A DNA stretch of 64,000 nt from Corynebacterium jeikeium (GTDB taxonomy: Bacteria; Actinomycetota; Actinomycetes; Mycobacteriales; Mycobacteriaceae), in NCBI RefSeq assembly GCF_028609885.1, contig NZ_CP063195.1, forward strand, positions 2,108,001 to 2,172,000, in the 5' to 3' direction. Position 1 is the first letter of the stretch; every line of letters begins with the position of its first letter. Both the position numbers and the translations under genes were made by a program. The notes beneath the pieces are model-generated. The model was given only the letters and a program-made list of their open reading frames with translations. It was not told the DNA's origin and made no database searches. Positions 56,983-64,000 of this stretch are shown here, piece after piece.

Positions 56983-58401
56983 TCAGCCTGCGATCAGGTG
57001 CGAAGAATCCCGATGTTGCTCGGAGCGGAGATCTTCATCCGCCGGCGCACGATGCGTGCGTTGCTGACCCGTGATGGCCTCCACCAGTTCCCCGGAGCGG
57101 GTCGCGATGTTGGAGAGCAACGTGGAACCGAGTCCATGCGTGGCCTCAGTTGCTCCCTGCACGAAGAGTCCTGGCACGCGCTCGCCATTGAGCACGGCGC
57201 CGTAATCCCTAGTGACGGTGAATTCTTCACTGCCGTGACTATCAGCGTGAATCCCCGCAAGACCGCGAGATCGGAAGCCCGTGGCGCACACCACCACGTC
57301 AAAGTTTTCTGTCACCACGTCTCCGGTTACTCGGTGGCGAATGTCCACGTCGACGCTGCCGTCGGAACAATTACGCGCACCGAGCACCTCCGTGGTCCGG
57401 CGAATATCGAGCCGCTGACGCCCGGTGACGCTTTCCCGATACTGACGGTCGTGGAGCTCATCGAGGAGCTCAGATTCCACGCAGGCGTAATTGGTGTACC
57501 GGTGGCGGATCAACAGCTCGTTGCGGATCGCATCGGGCGCATGGAAGAAGTCATCAACGGCCTCCGGGTCGAACACCCGATTGGCGAAGGGGCTGTCATC
57601 GGCGGGGATGAAGCCGTAGCTGTTCAAGCTGCCCGTGACGGTATCGATATGCGGGCAATCGTGGAAGTACCGGATGGCCTCGGCTGCGGACTGGCCCGCG
57701 CCGATCACCAAAGCTCGGCGGATATCCCACCCACTGTTCAGCAGCTTCTTGGTGCGCGGGAGCAAATCGATGTTGTGGAAGATGCGCGAGGTGTCCAAGG
57801 AGCTGTCCTCTGCCCACGCAGGCATCTTGGCTTCCAGCCCGCGGGCAACCACCACGTTGCGGCAGCGAATGGACTCCGACTGCTGAGCTCGCTGCCCTTC
57901 GGACTCACCGCTTCCTAACTTCCTGCGGACGTGCACCACAAAACGAGCTCCGTCTGCGGCCAGTTCCGGAAGCGTCTCGATGGACGTCACGGTGGTGTTG
58001 TACTGCGTGTCCACGGTGATGTGATCCGCGATCCATCGGAGGTAATCGGCGAATTCCACGCGTTCCGGGGTGAAGGTTTGGCGGTTAATGAAATCAATCA
58101 AGCGGTCGCTGTGATGCAAGTAGTTGATGAAGCTGAAGCGGCTCTGCGGATTGCGCACCGTAACCAGGTCTTTAAGGAAGCTGATCTGCATGTTGGATCC
58201 TTCGAGGAGCATGCCTGGGTGCCAGTTGAATTCCGGGCGGGCTTCCACAAAGAGTGCATCGAGTTCTGGAGCTTGCTCTTCGATAGCTACCGCGAGCCCG
58301 AGGTTTCCGGGGCCGATGCCGATCCCGACGATGTCGCGGACGGAATTTTCGTGGGTACTGCGCTCTGCGGATGTCTGAGCTTGACGATCGATGATGGTCA
58401 C
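56983..58401 (-). CDS. L-ornithine N5-monooxygenase, CchB-like
   Basis: A 472-residue flavin enzyme that N-hydroxylates the side-chain amine of ornithine (or lysine). FAD motif GIGPGNLGLAVA near residues 28-39, NADPH motif GAGQSAAEA near 225, and DVVVCATGFR near 380. Start GTG 58401 has GAGAGG five bases before it; TTG 58431 is unlikely. Family cannot separate ornithine from lysine, but the NRPS codes favour ornithine. Lies 100 bases before the NRPS start and probably shares its transcript. Its own DtxR-like box lies 51 bases upstream. Confidence 0.92.
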   Translation of the reverse strand: MTIIDRQAQTSAERSTHENSVRDIVGIGIGPGNLGLAVAIEEQAPELDALFVEARPEFNWHPGMLLEGSNMQISFLKDLVTVRNPQSRFSFINYLHHSDRLIDFINRQTFTPERVEFADYLRWIADHITVDTQYNTTVTSIETLPELAADGARFVVHVRRKLGSGESEGQRAQQSESIRCRNVVVARGLEAKMPAWAEDSSLDTSRIFHNIDLLPRTKKLLNSGWDIRRALVIGAGQSAAEAIRYFHDCPHIDTVTGSLNSYGFIPADDSPFANRVFDPEAVDDFFHAPDAIRNELLIRHRYTNYACVESELLDELHDRQYRESVTGRQRLDIRRTTEVLGARNCSDGSVDVDIRHRVTGDVVTENFDVVVCATGFRSRGLAGIHADSHGSEEFTVTRDYGAVLNGERVPGLFVQGATEATHGLGSTLLSNIATRSGELVEAITGQQRTHRAPADEDLRSEQHRDSSHLIAG

Positions 58402-58451
58402 TATGGCCTCTCTGTAGGATGCGCCAACCAACTTCTTAGGGTAGGCAATGC

Positions 58452-58470
58452 AAAGGGTAGGCTAACCTAT
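58452..58470 (-). promoter_or_regulatory. DtxR-like iron box before the monooxygenase
   Basis: AAAGGGTAGGCTAACCTAT matches 16 of 19 positions of the DtxR consensus. Between the second ABC gene and the monooxygenase, so it likely governs the monooxygenase-NRPS unit. Confidence 0.75.
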
Positions 58471-58480
58471 CTTCTATTGC

Positions 58481-60208
58481 TCAACAACCCCCTAGCGGGA
58501 ATTGCTCACCCCGCGTCCGCAAACTCCCAGCTAGAGGCTTCACATCAACTACGTCCTCGGCTACCGACTGGAAGGCCCTCCCCACACACAGGACCACCGT
58601 GGTACGCCCGCGGCGAATATCTCTCACCGCACGCGCCACTTTCATGCCCGTCATTGAATCCACTGACGAGACCGGATCAACCATCACCAACATCTCCGGC
58701 TCAGCCAGTAGCGCTCGTGCCAATCCCAGCCGCTGCCGCTGACCACCGGAAAGATTGCGCGCACCTTCGGTCAGCTCGTGATCCAATACCCCGGCTGAAT
58801 GAGCCGCCCCCGGCGCCAGTTCATCGAGCCCTAAGGCGTTAAGAATGTCTACTGCATCCTCCGCCCTGCCCTCTCCAGAGCTCCGCAGCACCGCCTGCCC
58901 CACTGTGTCCCCAAACAATGCCGGCTTCCGAGGCTCGGCAAGCACAGCGGAACGCACATCGTCTACCGAGATCTCGCAAATATCGCGCCCCCGGATCCAC
59001 AGTTGTTGAGTTTGTGGCCTAGTCAGGGAGCCAAGCTCCATCGACTCCCCCGCGACCAACGCATCCACCAGAGCATCTGCCCATGCGGCTGAACAGTGCA
59101 CCACCGTCAGTCGCCCCTCTGCGAACGCCACGGAAGCCTGCTCTGATCCCTCGACCTCGCCGTCTCCTTCGGCCTCACCGTCTCCACCGCGCATGGAAAT
59201 GGCAGGCGTGCCAATCTGAGCAGATGGCACGCCCTGCCCCTCACGCAGCCGCTGAGCTTCCGCCACGCGCTGCAGCCTCCGAACGGAAGCCCTCGCCAAT
59301 CCAATGAAGCGCGGCATTCTGCTGCACTGCCGCATCGGCTCCGCGATAAATTGTGACAGCGCCACCACGGTGACCAACTCCCCCAACGTCACATCGCCGG
59401 AAATGGTTCGATAGCCCGCGTACAGGCCCACCGCACTCAGCAACAGCACATTGCTGCCCATCGCCACGGCTTCATAACCTCCGCTGACCCACGCGAGCTT
59501 CCGAGCATCCGCACACGCCTCTTCAGATTTACGCGCATATCCACGGTAGGCCGGATGCGCGCCAGCCACTCCCGAGATCACCGGCAGCCCCTGCAGAATG
59601 TCGGTCATGCGCGCGGTCACTCGCGCGAGCAGAGTTTGTTGCCGCTCCGCGCGGCGTTCAATGATCTGAGACAGCCGGTGCAGGACTATCAACACCACCG
59701 CGCTGAGCACCAACACCACCACTCCCAGTGGCAGATCAATCAGCGCCAGAACAATCGTGCAGAAAATGGCTCCCACCAGCGCACTGATCCCCACCGGGAC
59801 CACTTCGATGATGTCTACCGCCTGCACCACGTCTTCACCCACCACCGTGGGCAATTCCTGGCGAGGCAGACTGTCCGCATCGTCGGAATGCCCACCATGG
59901 CTCACCACCTGCGAGGTGATGCCTGCCCGCAATTCACATACGTTCCGAGCCGACGTAGCCTGCAGTATCCGGAACCCTGTCTGCCAGCTCACAGACACCG
60001 TCGCCAGCGTAGCGCCTAAGGCTGCGATTCCACCCACCAGGTGCCACACATTCTCGCTAGCGATAAGACTGTGCGCCAACCATCCCAGTAACACCGCAAT
60101 CATGGCTTCTGCCACGTGGTAGATGCTCAGCAACAAGCCACTCAGAGCCATCGCGCGAGAATTTTTTCTGACCAGCCCGCGCAGCGTCACCACCTTGTTG
60201 TCAGACAC
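58481..60208 (-). CDS. ABC exporter half with degenerate Walker sites
   Basis: A 575-residue half-transporter: six membrane helices (about 1-320) then a nucleotide-binding domain. The signature LSGGQRQRLGLARAL near residue 486 is normal, but the expected Walker A region (LTVVHCSAAWADALVDALVA near 371) has no GxxGxGKS, and Walker B reads MVDPVSSVD, with no catalytic Glu. Start is GTG 60208 (GGGAGG upstream), overlapping the partner's stop by 8 bases. It must work as a heterodimer with the next gene. Likely a siderophore exporter of the CchG/CchI kind; IrtAB-like import is an alternative. Confidence 0.9.
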   Translation of the reverse strand: MSDNKVVTLRGLVRKNSRAMALSGLLLSIYHVAEAMIAVLLGWLAHSLIASENVWHLVGGIAALGATLATVSVSWQTGFRILQATSARNVCELRAGITSQVVSHGGHSDDADSLPRQELPTVVGEDVVQAVDIIEVVPVGISALVGAIFCTIVLALIDLPLGVVVLVLSAVVLIVLHRLSQIIERRAERQQTLLARVTARMTDILQGLPVISGVAGAHPAYRGYARKSEEACADARKLAWVSGGYEAVAMGSNVLLLSAVGLYAGYRTISGDVTLGELVTVVALSQFIAEPMRQCSRMPRFIGLARASVRRLQRVAEAQRLREGQGVPSAQIGTPAISMRGGDGEAEGDGEVEGSEQASVAFAEGRLTVVHCSAAWADALVDALVAGESMELGSLTRPQTQQLWIRGRDICEISVDDVRSAVLAEPRKPALFGDTVGQAVLRSSGEGRAEDAVDILNALGLDELAPGAAHSAGVLDHELTEGARNLSGGQRQRLGLARALLAEPEMLVMVDPVSSVDSMTGMKVARAVRDIRRGRTTVVLCVGRAFQSVAEDVVDVKPLAGSLRTRGEQFPLGGC

Positions 60209-62018
60209 GCGCCTGCCTCCCCTGCTCATTCCAGGCGGTCCACATATCGGCATATGTTCCGTTTCTTGCTGCCAGCTCCTCGTGCGTACCTGTTTCCACC
60301 ACGCGCCCGCGCTCCATCACCACCACGCTATCGGCGGAGGTTGCTTGGCTGAGCCGGTGCGCAATCACCATCGCCGTCCGTCCGCGGATCGCCGCGCGGG
60401 CAGCGTCCTCCAAGGACATCGAAAAGGCCTCGTGTGATTGCTGTGTTTCCTCGAGGTCACCGTCATCTTCGGCCGTTGATTCGTCAAGAATGACGACGCC
60501 AGCCCGAGACAATGCCACCCTGGCCAGCGCCAGACGCTGTGCCGCCACCGCATCTACGTGCAGGCCCCCTTCGCCCAGCATTGTGTCTAAGCCCTGCTTG
60601 TCGCCATGGGACAAGGATGTGCACCAATCTTCCGCACCGGTTCGGCGCAGCGCATCCCATATTTCTGCGTCGCTGGCACCTTCGGCTGCCAGCAGGAGAT
60701 TATCGCGCAAACTCATCGCGAAGACGTAGTTTTCCTGGGAGGCAACGCAAAAGATCGAGCTTCTTTCTTGCGCACTCATTCCCACCACGTCGCACCCCCC
60801 AACGGTGATCACACCCGGCTCTGCCATCTCGAGGGTTCCAGAGACAATTTCCGCAACCGTGGACTTGCCAGCTCCCGATCCGCCGACCACGCATACCGTG
60901 CACCCCGCAGGGATGTGGAACGCCAAGTCATGCAAGATCTCTGGGCCATCCTCGTACCGATAATTCAGGCCCTTGACCTCTACAGCTGGACTCTGCCGAT
61001 GCGAGGAGTAGTCATCAATCGGCTGTGGCGTATCCGCACCCGCGGAGCGAATGAGTCCCACGATGCGCCCCAAGGCCGCCCCGCTGCGCTGCAGTTCATC
61101 AAAGGTGAACAGAATCGTGCCGATCGGCACGAACTGACGGTGGAACAGAATCAACGCTGCCGAGATCTCGCCCACCGTCACCGCATCTTCGCGGAAGAGC
61201 AACCAGCCTACGACAGACAGGGCTGACAACCCCATGAACTCCGCGAAGTTCTCCCGCGCCACCAGCCCGGAAAACACACGAAACGCAGCGATTGATTCGT
61301 CCCGCGAAGCCTGCGCGTAGCGCCTGGTGAGACCTTGGCGGCTATCCACCAGCCGATGCGAACGAACCGAACGAATGCCCTCCATAGAACCTTGCAAGGA
61401 ACCGATGACACCGGCTTCTAATTCGCGTTGGCGTCGATACAAAGGGGCAGAACGAGGAAGATACCATCGCAACCCCAGCGCATAGAACGGAATCCCGCAC
61501 AGCCCCGCCAACGCGAGGCGCCAATCCAACCCCGCTATTCCAGCGCTGGCCACCACGACCATCACCAGCGCGCTGAGGGTCGATGGAACCGACTTGCGGG
61601 CACTGCTCACCAGCGCGGCGACATCCGCACCAACTCGGCCCAGCACCTCTCCCCGGCCCAGGGACTCCACCGTGGTGGAAGGCAGATTCAGCACCGCGGC
61701 GACGGCGCGCTCACGCAACTTCGCAACTACCTGGGCAATCGTCACACCCGTCAGCGCCTCCGCAAGGCCAGCGACAACGGCAGTACCAACACACGCCACG
61801 GCAGCCCACACAATCACCTTCAGCACGCCAGACTTGCCGTCACCGGCGGCTACCGCATCGATGACGCTGGCCAGCAGATAAATGGGCACCAGAGAGAGCA
61901 AGGCACCGGCGAAAGTGAACAGCACCGCACTAATTGCTGGAGTTGCGGTGCGACGGAGCAGGCGGCCAATCTCCGCAGCGGACTCACCAGGCAAAGCAGT
62001 GGGAAGTACGGCACTCAC
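60201..62018 (-). CDS. ABC exporter half with degenerate signature
   Basis: A 605-residue half-transporter with six N-terminal helices and a nucleotide-binding domain. Walker A GGSGAGKST near 379 and Walker B VILDESTAEDD are intact, but the signature LSGGQ is replaced by VDAVAAQRLALARV near 489. The stop overlaps the start of its partner. The GTG start at 62018 follows the mbtH stop directly (TAAGTG). Together the two give one complete composite ATP site. Likely exports the finished siderophore. Confidence 0.9.
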   Translation of the reverse strand: MSAVLPTALPGESAAEIGRLLRRTATPAISAVLFTFAGALLSLVPIYLLASVIDAVAAGDGKSGVLKVIVWAAVACVGTAVVAGLAEALTGVTIAQVVAKLRERAVAAVLNLPSTTVESLGRGEVLGRVGADVAALVSSARKSVPSTLSALVMVVVASAGIAGLDWRLALAGLCGIPFYALGLRWYLPRSAPLYRRQRELEAGVIGSLQGSMEGIRSVRSHRLVDSRQGLTRRYAQASRDESIAAFRVFSGLVARENFAEFMGLSALSVVGWLLFREDAVTVGEISAALILFHRQFVPIGTILFTFDELQRSGAALGRIVGLIRSAGADTPQPIDDYSSHRQSPAVEVKGLNYRYEDGPEILHDLAFHIPAGCTVCVVGGSGAGKSTVAEIVSGTLEMAEPGVITVGGCDVVGMSAQERSSIFCVASQENYVFAMSLRDNLLLAAEGASDAEIWDALRRTGAEDWCTSLSHGDKQGLDTMLGEGGLHVDAVAAQRLALARVALSRAGVVILDESTAEDDGDLEETQQSHEAFSMSLEDAARAAIRGRTAMVIAHRLSQATSADSVVVMERGRVVETGTHEELAARNGTYADMWTAWNEQGRQARV

Positions 62019-62249
62019 TTAAGCGTGAGACTTTCCTGCCGGTTGCAAGGTGGTCCACTCGCGGTCGATGAACTCCATCGCCTCGTCCCGCGATACCCCG
62101 CCGTCTACGCCACGGGAAGGGTCTCCCAGAGCCACGGTCCATCCGTCTGGCACGGCGGCGAACGTAGGCCACAACGAGTACTGTCCCTCGTCGTTGATAA
62201 GGGCGAAGAAGCTGCCCTGTTCGTCATCAAACGGGTTGCTAGACAACAC
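62019..62249 (-). CDS. MbtH-like NRPS helper protein
   Basis: A 76-residue MbtH-family protein that binds and activates NRPS adenylation domains. NPFDDEQGSFFALINDEGQY and LWPTFAAVPDGWTVALG with the conserved Trp residues identify it. Start GTG 62249, AAGGAG just upstream. First gene of the mbtH-ABC-ABC operon; corresponds to CchK in coelichelin clusters. Confidence 0.95.
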   Translation of the reverse strand: MLSSNPFDDEQGSFFALINDEGQYSLWPTFAAVPDGWTVALGDPSRGVDGGVSRDEAMEFIDREWTTLQPAGKSHA

Positions 62250-62332
62250 GCGCTCCTTGTCTCATGATGCGGAAATAACGGGTTTATGGGCTGCGTTGGC
62301 CAAAGTGGTGGCACAAGTGCAGCAAGCGTGAA

Positions 62333-62351
62333 TTAACTTAGCATAACCTAA
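62333..62351 (-). promoter_or_regulatory. DtxR-like iron box before mbtH
   Basis: TTAACTTAGCATAACCTAA matches 16 of 19 positions of the DtxR consensus. It lies 84 bases upstream of mbtH and 15 bases from the second IS copy, so iron control of the operon survived the insertion. Confidence 0.75.
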
Positions 62352-62397
62352 TATGCAGCTTTTGAGGGTTAAGTAAAGAAAAGTGTGTCCGCATGCC

Positions 62398-63832
62398 GAG
62401 AGTGTCTGATGGTTTGTGTGTGGGTACCTAACCCGCATAAGGAGATGGACCAGAATGACTACTGTGGCACGACGAGATCCGGCTGATAAGGCCAAAATTG
62501 ATGCGATTGAAAAGAAGCTGCTTGCTAACCCTGAAATCGCGAAGCTGATTGATGACCTAGGCACGTCTACAACGGATGCCAATGACCTAGTTCGCGGCAT
62601 GTTGCAGGCCTCGATTACCAGGGGACTCAACGCTGAAATGGATGCCTACCTGGGCTACGAGTCTGGCGACAGGAGCGCTAAAGCTGCTGCTGGGACAGAC
62701 AATTACCGCAACGGATCGTATCCAAAGACCGTGGATTCTAACTACGGGCCAGTGACCGTTGATGTCCCGAGAGATCGGGCTGGAACATTCTTGCCGACTA
62801 TGGTTCCTAAAGGTTCTAGGCGCTTGACTGATGTCGATGACATGATCGTCAGCTTGTACGCCGGGGGGATGACAATTAGGGACATCCAGCACCATATGGC
62901 AACTGCGATGCGGGTTGATATTTCCCATGAGACGATTTCCGCAGTCACCGATGCCGTCCTCGATGAGGTCATGATCTGGCAAAACCGCCAGCTAGACGAG
63001 TTCTACCCGGTCATTTTCCTGGATGCGTTGCGCATTAAAGTCCGCGACGGTGGCCGAGTAGTCAACAAGTCCGCGTACATGGCAATCGGCGTGGACCTGG
63101 ACGGCATCAAGCACATTTTGGGATTGTGGATCGCCAAAGAAGAAGGCGCTTCATTTTGGGCGCAGGTATGCGCCAATCTTTCCAATCGTGGGGTCAAAGA
63201 CGTCTTTATCGTCTGCTGTGACGGGCTTAAAGGCCTACCAGAAGCAGTCGAGGCAACTTGGCCGAACTCGATGGTGCAAACCTGTATCGTGCACCTGATT
63301 CGTGCAGCTAACCGATGGGTAGGCTACGGGGATCGCCGGGGCGTATCAGCCGCGTTGAAAAAGATTTACACCGCTGCGGACGAGTCCACAGCTCAGGCTG
63401 CCTTAGACGAATTTGAAGCCTCTGAATTGGGAGAAAAGTATCCACGCTCAGTCAAGGTCTGGCGAGATGCATGGCAGCGTTTCGTACCGTTTCTGCAGTT
63501 CCCACCAGCGGCCAGAAAGGTTATCTATACGACGAACTCGATTGAATCATTCAACAATGAACTGCGTAAAGCTACCCGCAACAGGGTGCAGTTTACCAAC
63601 GATGAATCAGCGCTCAAGACGCTGTGGCTGATGATCTGCAATATCGAAGACAAACGCGCTGCAAAGAGAGCGAAGCAGGGCAAACGAGTCTCAGCGACAG
63701 CCGGCAGGCTCATGGAAGGAGCCCGAGTTTCTGGCTGGAAACAAGCTATAAACCAAATGGCCGTGGCCTACCCCGACCGCTTCGACAAATACCTATAAAC
63801 CTAGCCCCACACACAAACAACTTGACACGCTC
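62398..63832 (+). mobile_element. IS256-family insertion sequence nested in the IS1249-like copy
   Basis: A 1435-base element. Inverted ends share 22 of 27 bases (left GAGAGTGTC; right end reversed GAGCGTGTC). A 6-base direct repeat CATGCC (62392-62397, 63833-63838) flanks it and fits a target duplication; IS256-family elements more often give 8-9 bases. Confidence 0.85.
62455..63798 (+). CDS. IS256-family (mutator) transposase
   Basis: A 447-residue transposase, apparently intact. NYRNGSYPKTV, the Asp in FLDALRIKVRDG, the Asp in CCDGLKGLPEAV, the CIVHLIRAA block and the Glu in TTNSIESFNNELRKATR give the DDE layout. Start ATG 62455 follows AAGGAG; an upstream ATG at 62416 lacks such a site. 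Confidence 0.95.
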   Translation: MTTVARRDPADKAKIDAIEKKLLANPEIAKLIDDLGTSTTDANDLVRGMLQASITRGLNAEMDAYLGYESGDRSAKAAAGTDNYRNGSYPKTVDSNYGPVTVDVPRDRAGTFLPTMVPKGSRRLTDVDDMIVSLYAGGMTIRDIQHHMATAMRVDISHETISAVTDAVLDEVMIWQNRQLDEFYPVIFLDALRIKVRDGGRVVNKSAYMAIGVDLDGIKHILGLWIAKEEGASFWAQVCANLSNRGVKDVFIVCCDGLKGLPEAVEATWPNSMVQTCIVHLIRAANRWVGYGDRRGVSAALKKIYTAADESTAQAALDEFEASELGEKYPRSVKVWRDAWQRFVPFLQFPPAARKVIYTTNSIESFNNELRKATRNRVQFTNDESALKTLWLMICNIEDKRAAKRAKQGKRVSATAGRLMEGARVSGWKQAINQMAVAYPDRFDKYL

Positions 63833-63958
63833 CATGCCACCATAACCCCAGACCACACACCACAAATCACCAAAGAATAGCTCCCCGAAAGCTATTACCC
63901 ACACCATCCCGCACCTCCGGCCACATTTGTGCTAACCGCACACCGGTTGGATTAAAGG

Positions 63959-64000
63959 ATGACCACCAACCGCCCCAGCTGCCCACTATGCGGCAACAAC
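63959..64000 (+). CDS. IS1249-family transposase, second copy (partial, window edge)
   Basis: Fourteen codons of the same transposase as at 37780, identical to it (MTTNRPSCPLCGNN). The gene continues past the window. Its upstream region matches the first copy, but the element's left end is broken by the IS256 insertion. Confidence 0.85.
   Translation, partial: MTTNRPSCPLCGNN

Larger units (their letters stand above)
62366..64000 (+). mobile_element. Second IS1249-like copy, split by an IS256 element, truncated by window edge
   Basis: The first 32 bases (62366-62397) equal the left end at 37628. The copy resumes at 63833 with CATGCC and matches the first copy at every base I compared through 64000 (168 bases). 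The IS256-family element separates the two parts. Same direction as the first copy. The right end is outside the window. Confidence 0.9.

Overview
The window reads as chromosomal DNA of a Corynebacterium, probably of the clinical, iron-scavenging, high-GC kind. Support comes from the gene order glmM-rpsI-rplM / ESX genes / truA-rplQ-rpoA-rpsD-rpsK-rpsM-infA / map-adk-secY, a mycosin-type ESX secretion locus, DtxR-type iron boxes and a transposase resembling IS1249. I cannot fix the species from sequence alone.

Layout. 1-2803: a minus-strand operon of a lipoprotein, an FHA protein and a membrane Ser/Thr kinase cut by the window edge. 3289-6942: a single-ORF fusion of alanine racemase with TsaE, then glmS. 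6992-9975: an alpha/beta-hydrolase-like protein without its nucleophile serine, and a three-gene overlapping cluster encoding a Pro/Glu/Cys-rich protein. 10186-12708: LysR regulator, EamA exporter and NAD(P)-binding protein, which look like an inserted accessory block. 12892-15399: glmM, rpsI, rplM. 15674-16618: a PRC-barrel stress protein. 17000-27446: a compact ESX (type VII) secretion locus with esxA, esxB, an Rv3446c-like protein, eccC, eccD, mycP, eccB and eccE on alternating strands, with two antisense 3' overlaps. 27308-37449: truA, a CDF-like transporter, rplQ-rpoA-rpsD-rpsK-rpsM-infA, a dicarboxylate symporter, map, adk, secY.

37628-64000: a siderophore island of about 23 kb bracketed by two same-direction copies of one IS. 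The right copy is itself broken by an IS256-family element. The island holds a FecCD-type uptake system (two permeases, ATPase, lipoprotein), a formyltransferase, an esterase, a 3618-residue NRPS, a flavin N-hydroxylase, two half-ABC exporters and an MbtH protein. The NRPS order A-T-E-C-A-T-E-C-A-T has specificity codes that I read as formyl-hydroxyornithine, threonine and hydroxyornithine. Together with the accessory genes this matches the coelichelin pathway of Streptomyces almost gene for gene. Three DtxR-like boxes sit in front of its transcription units.

The most notable points are the IS-bracketed coelichelin-type cluster next to secY, the complementary broken ATP sites of its two ABC exporter halves, the altered catalytic motif of its last condensation domain, the Alr-TsaE fusion, and the convergent gene overlaps that pack the ESX locus.
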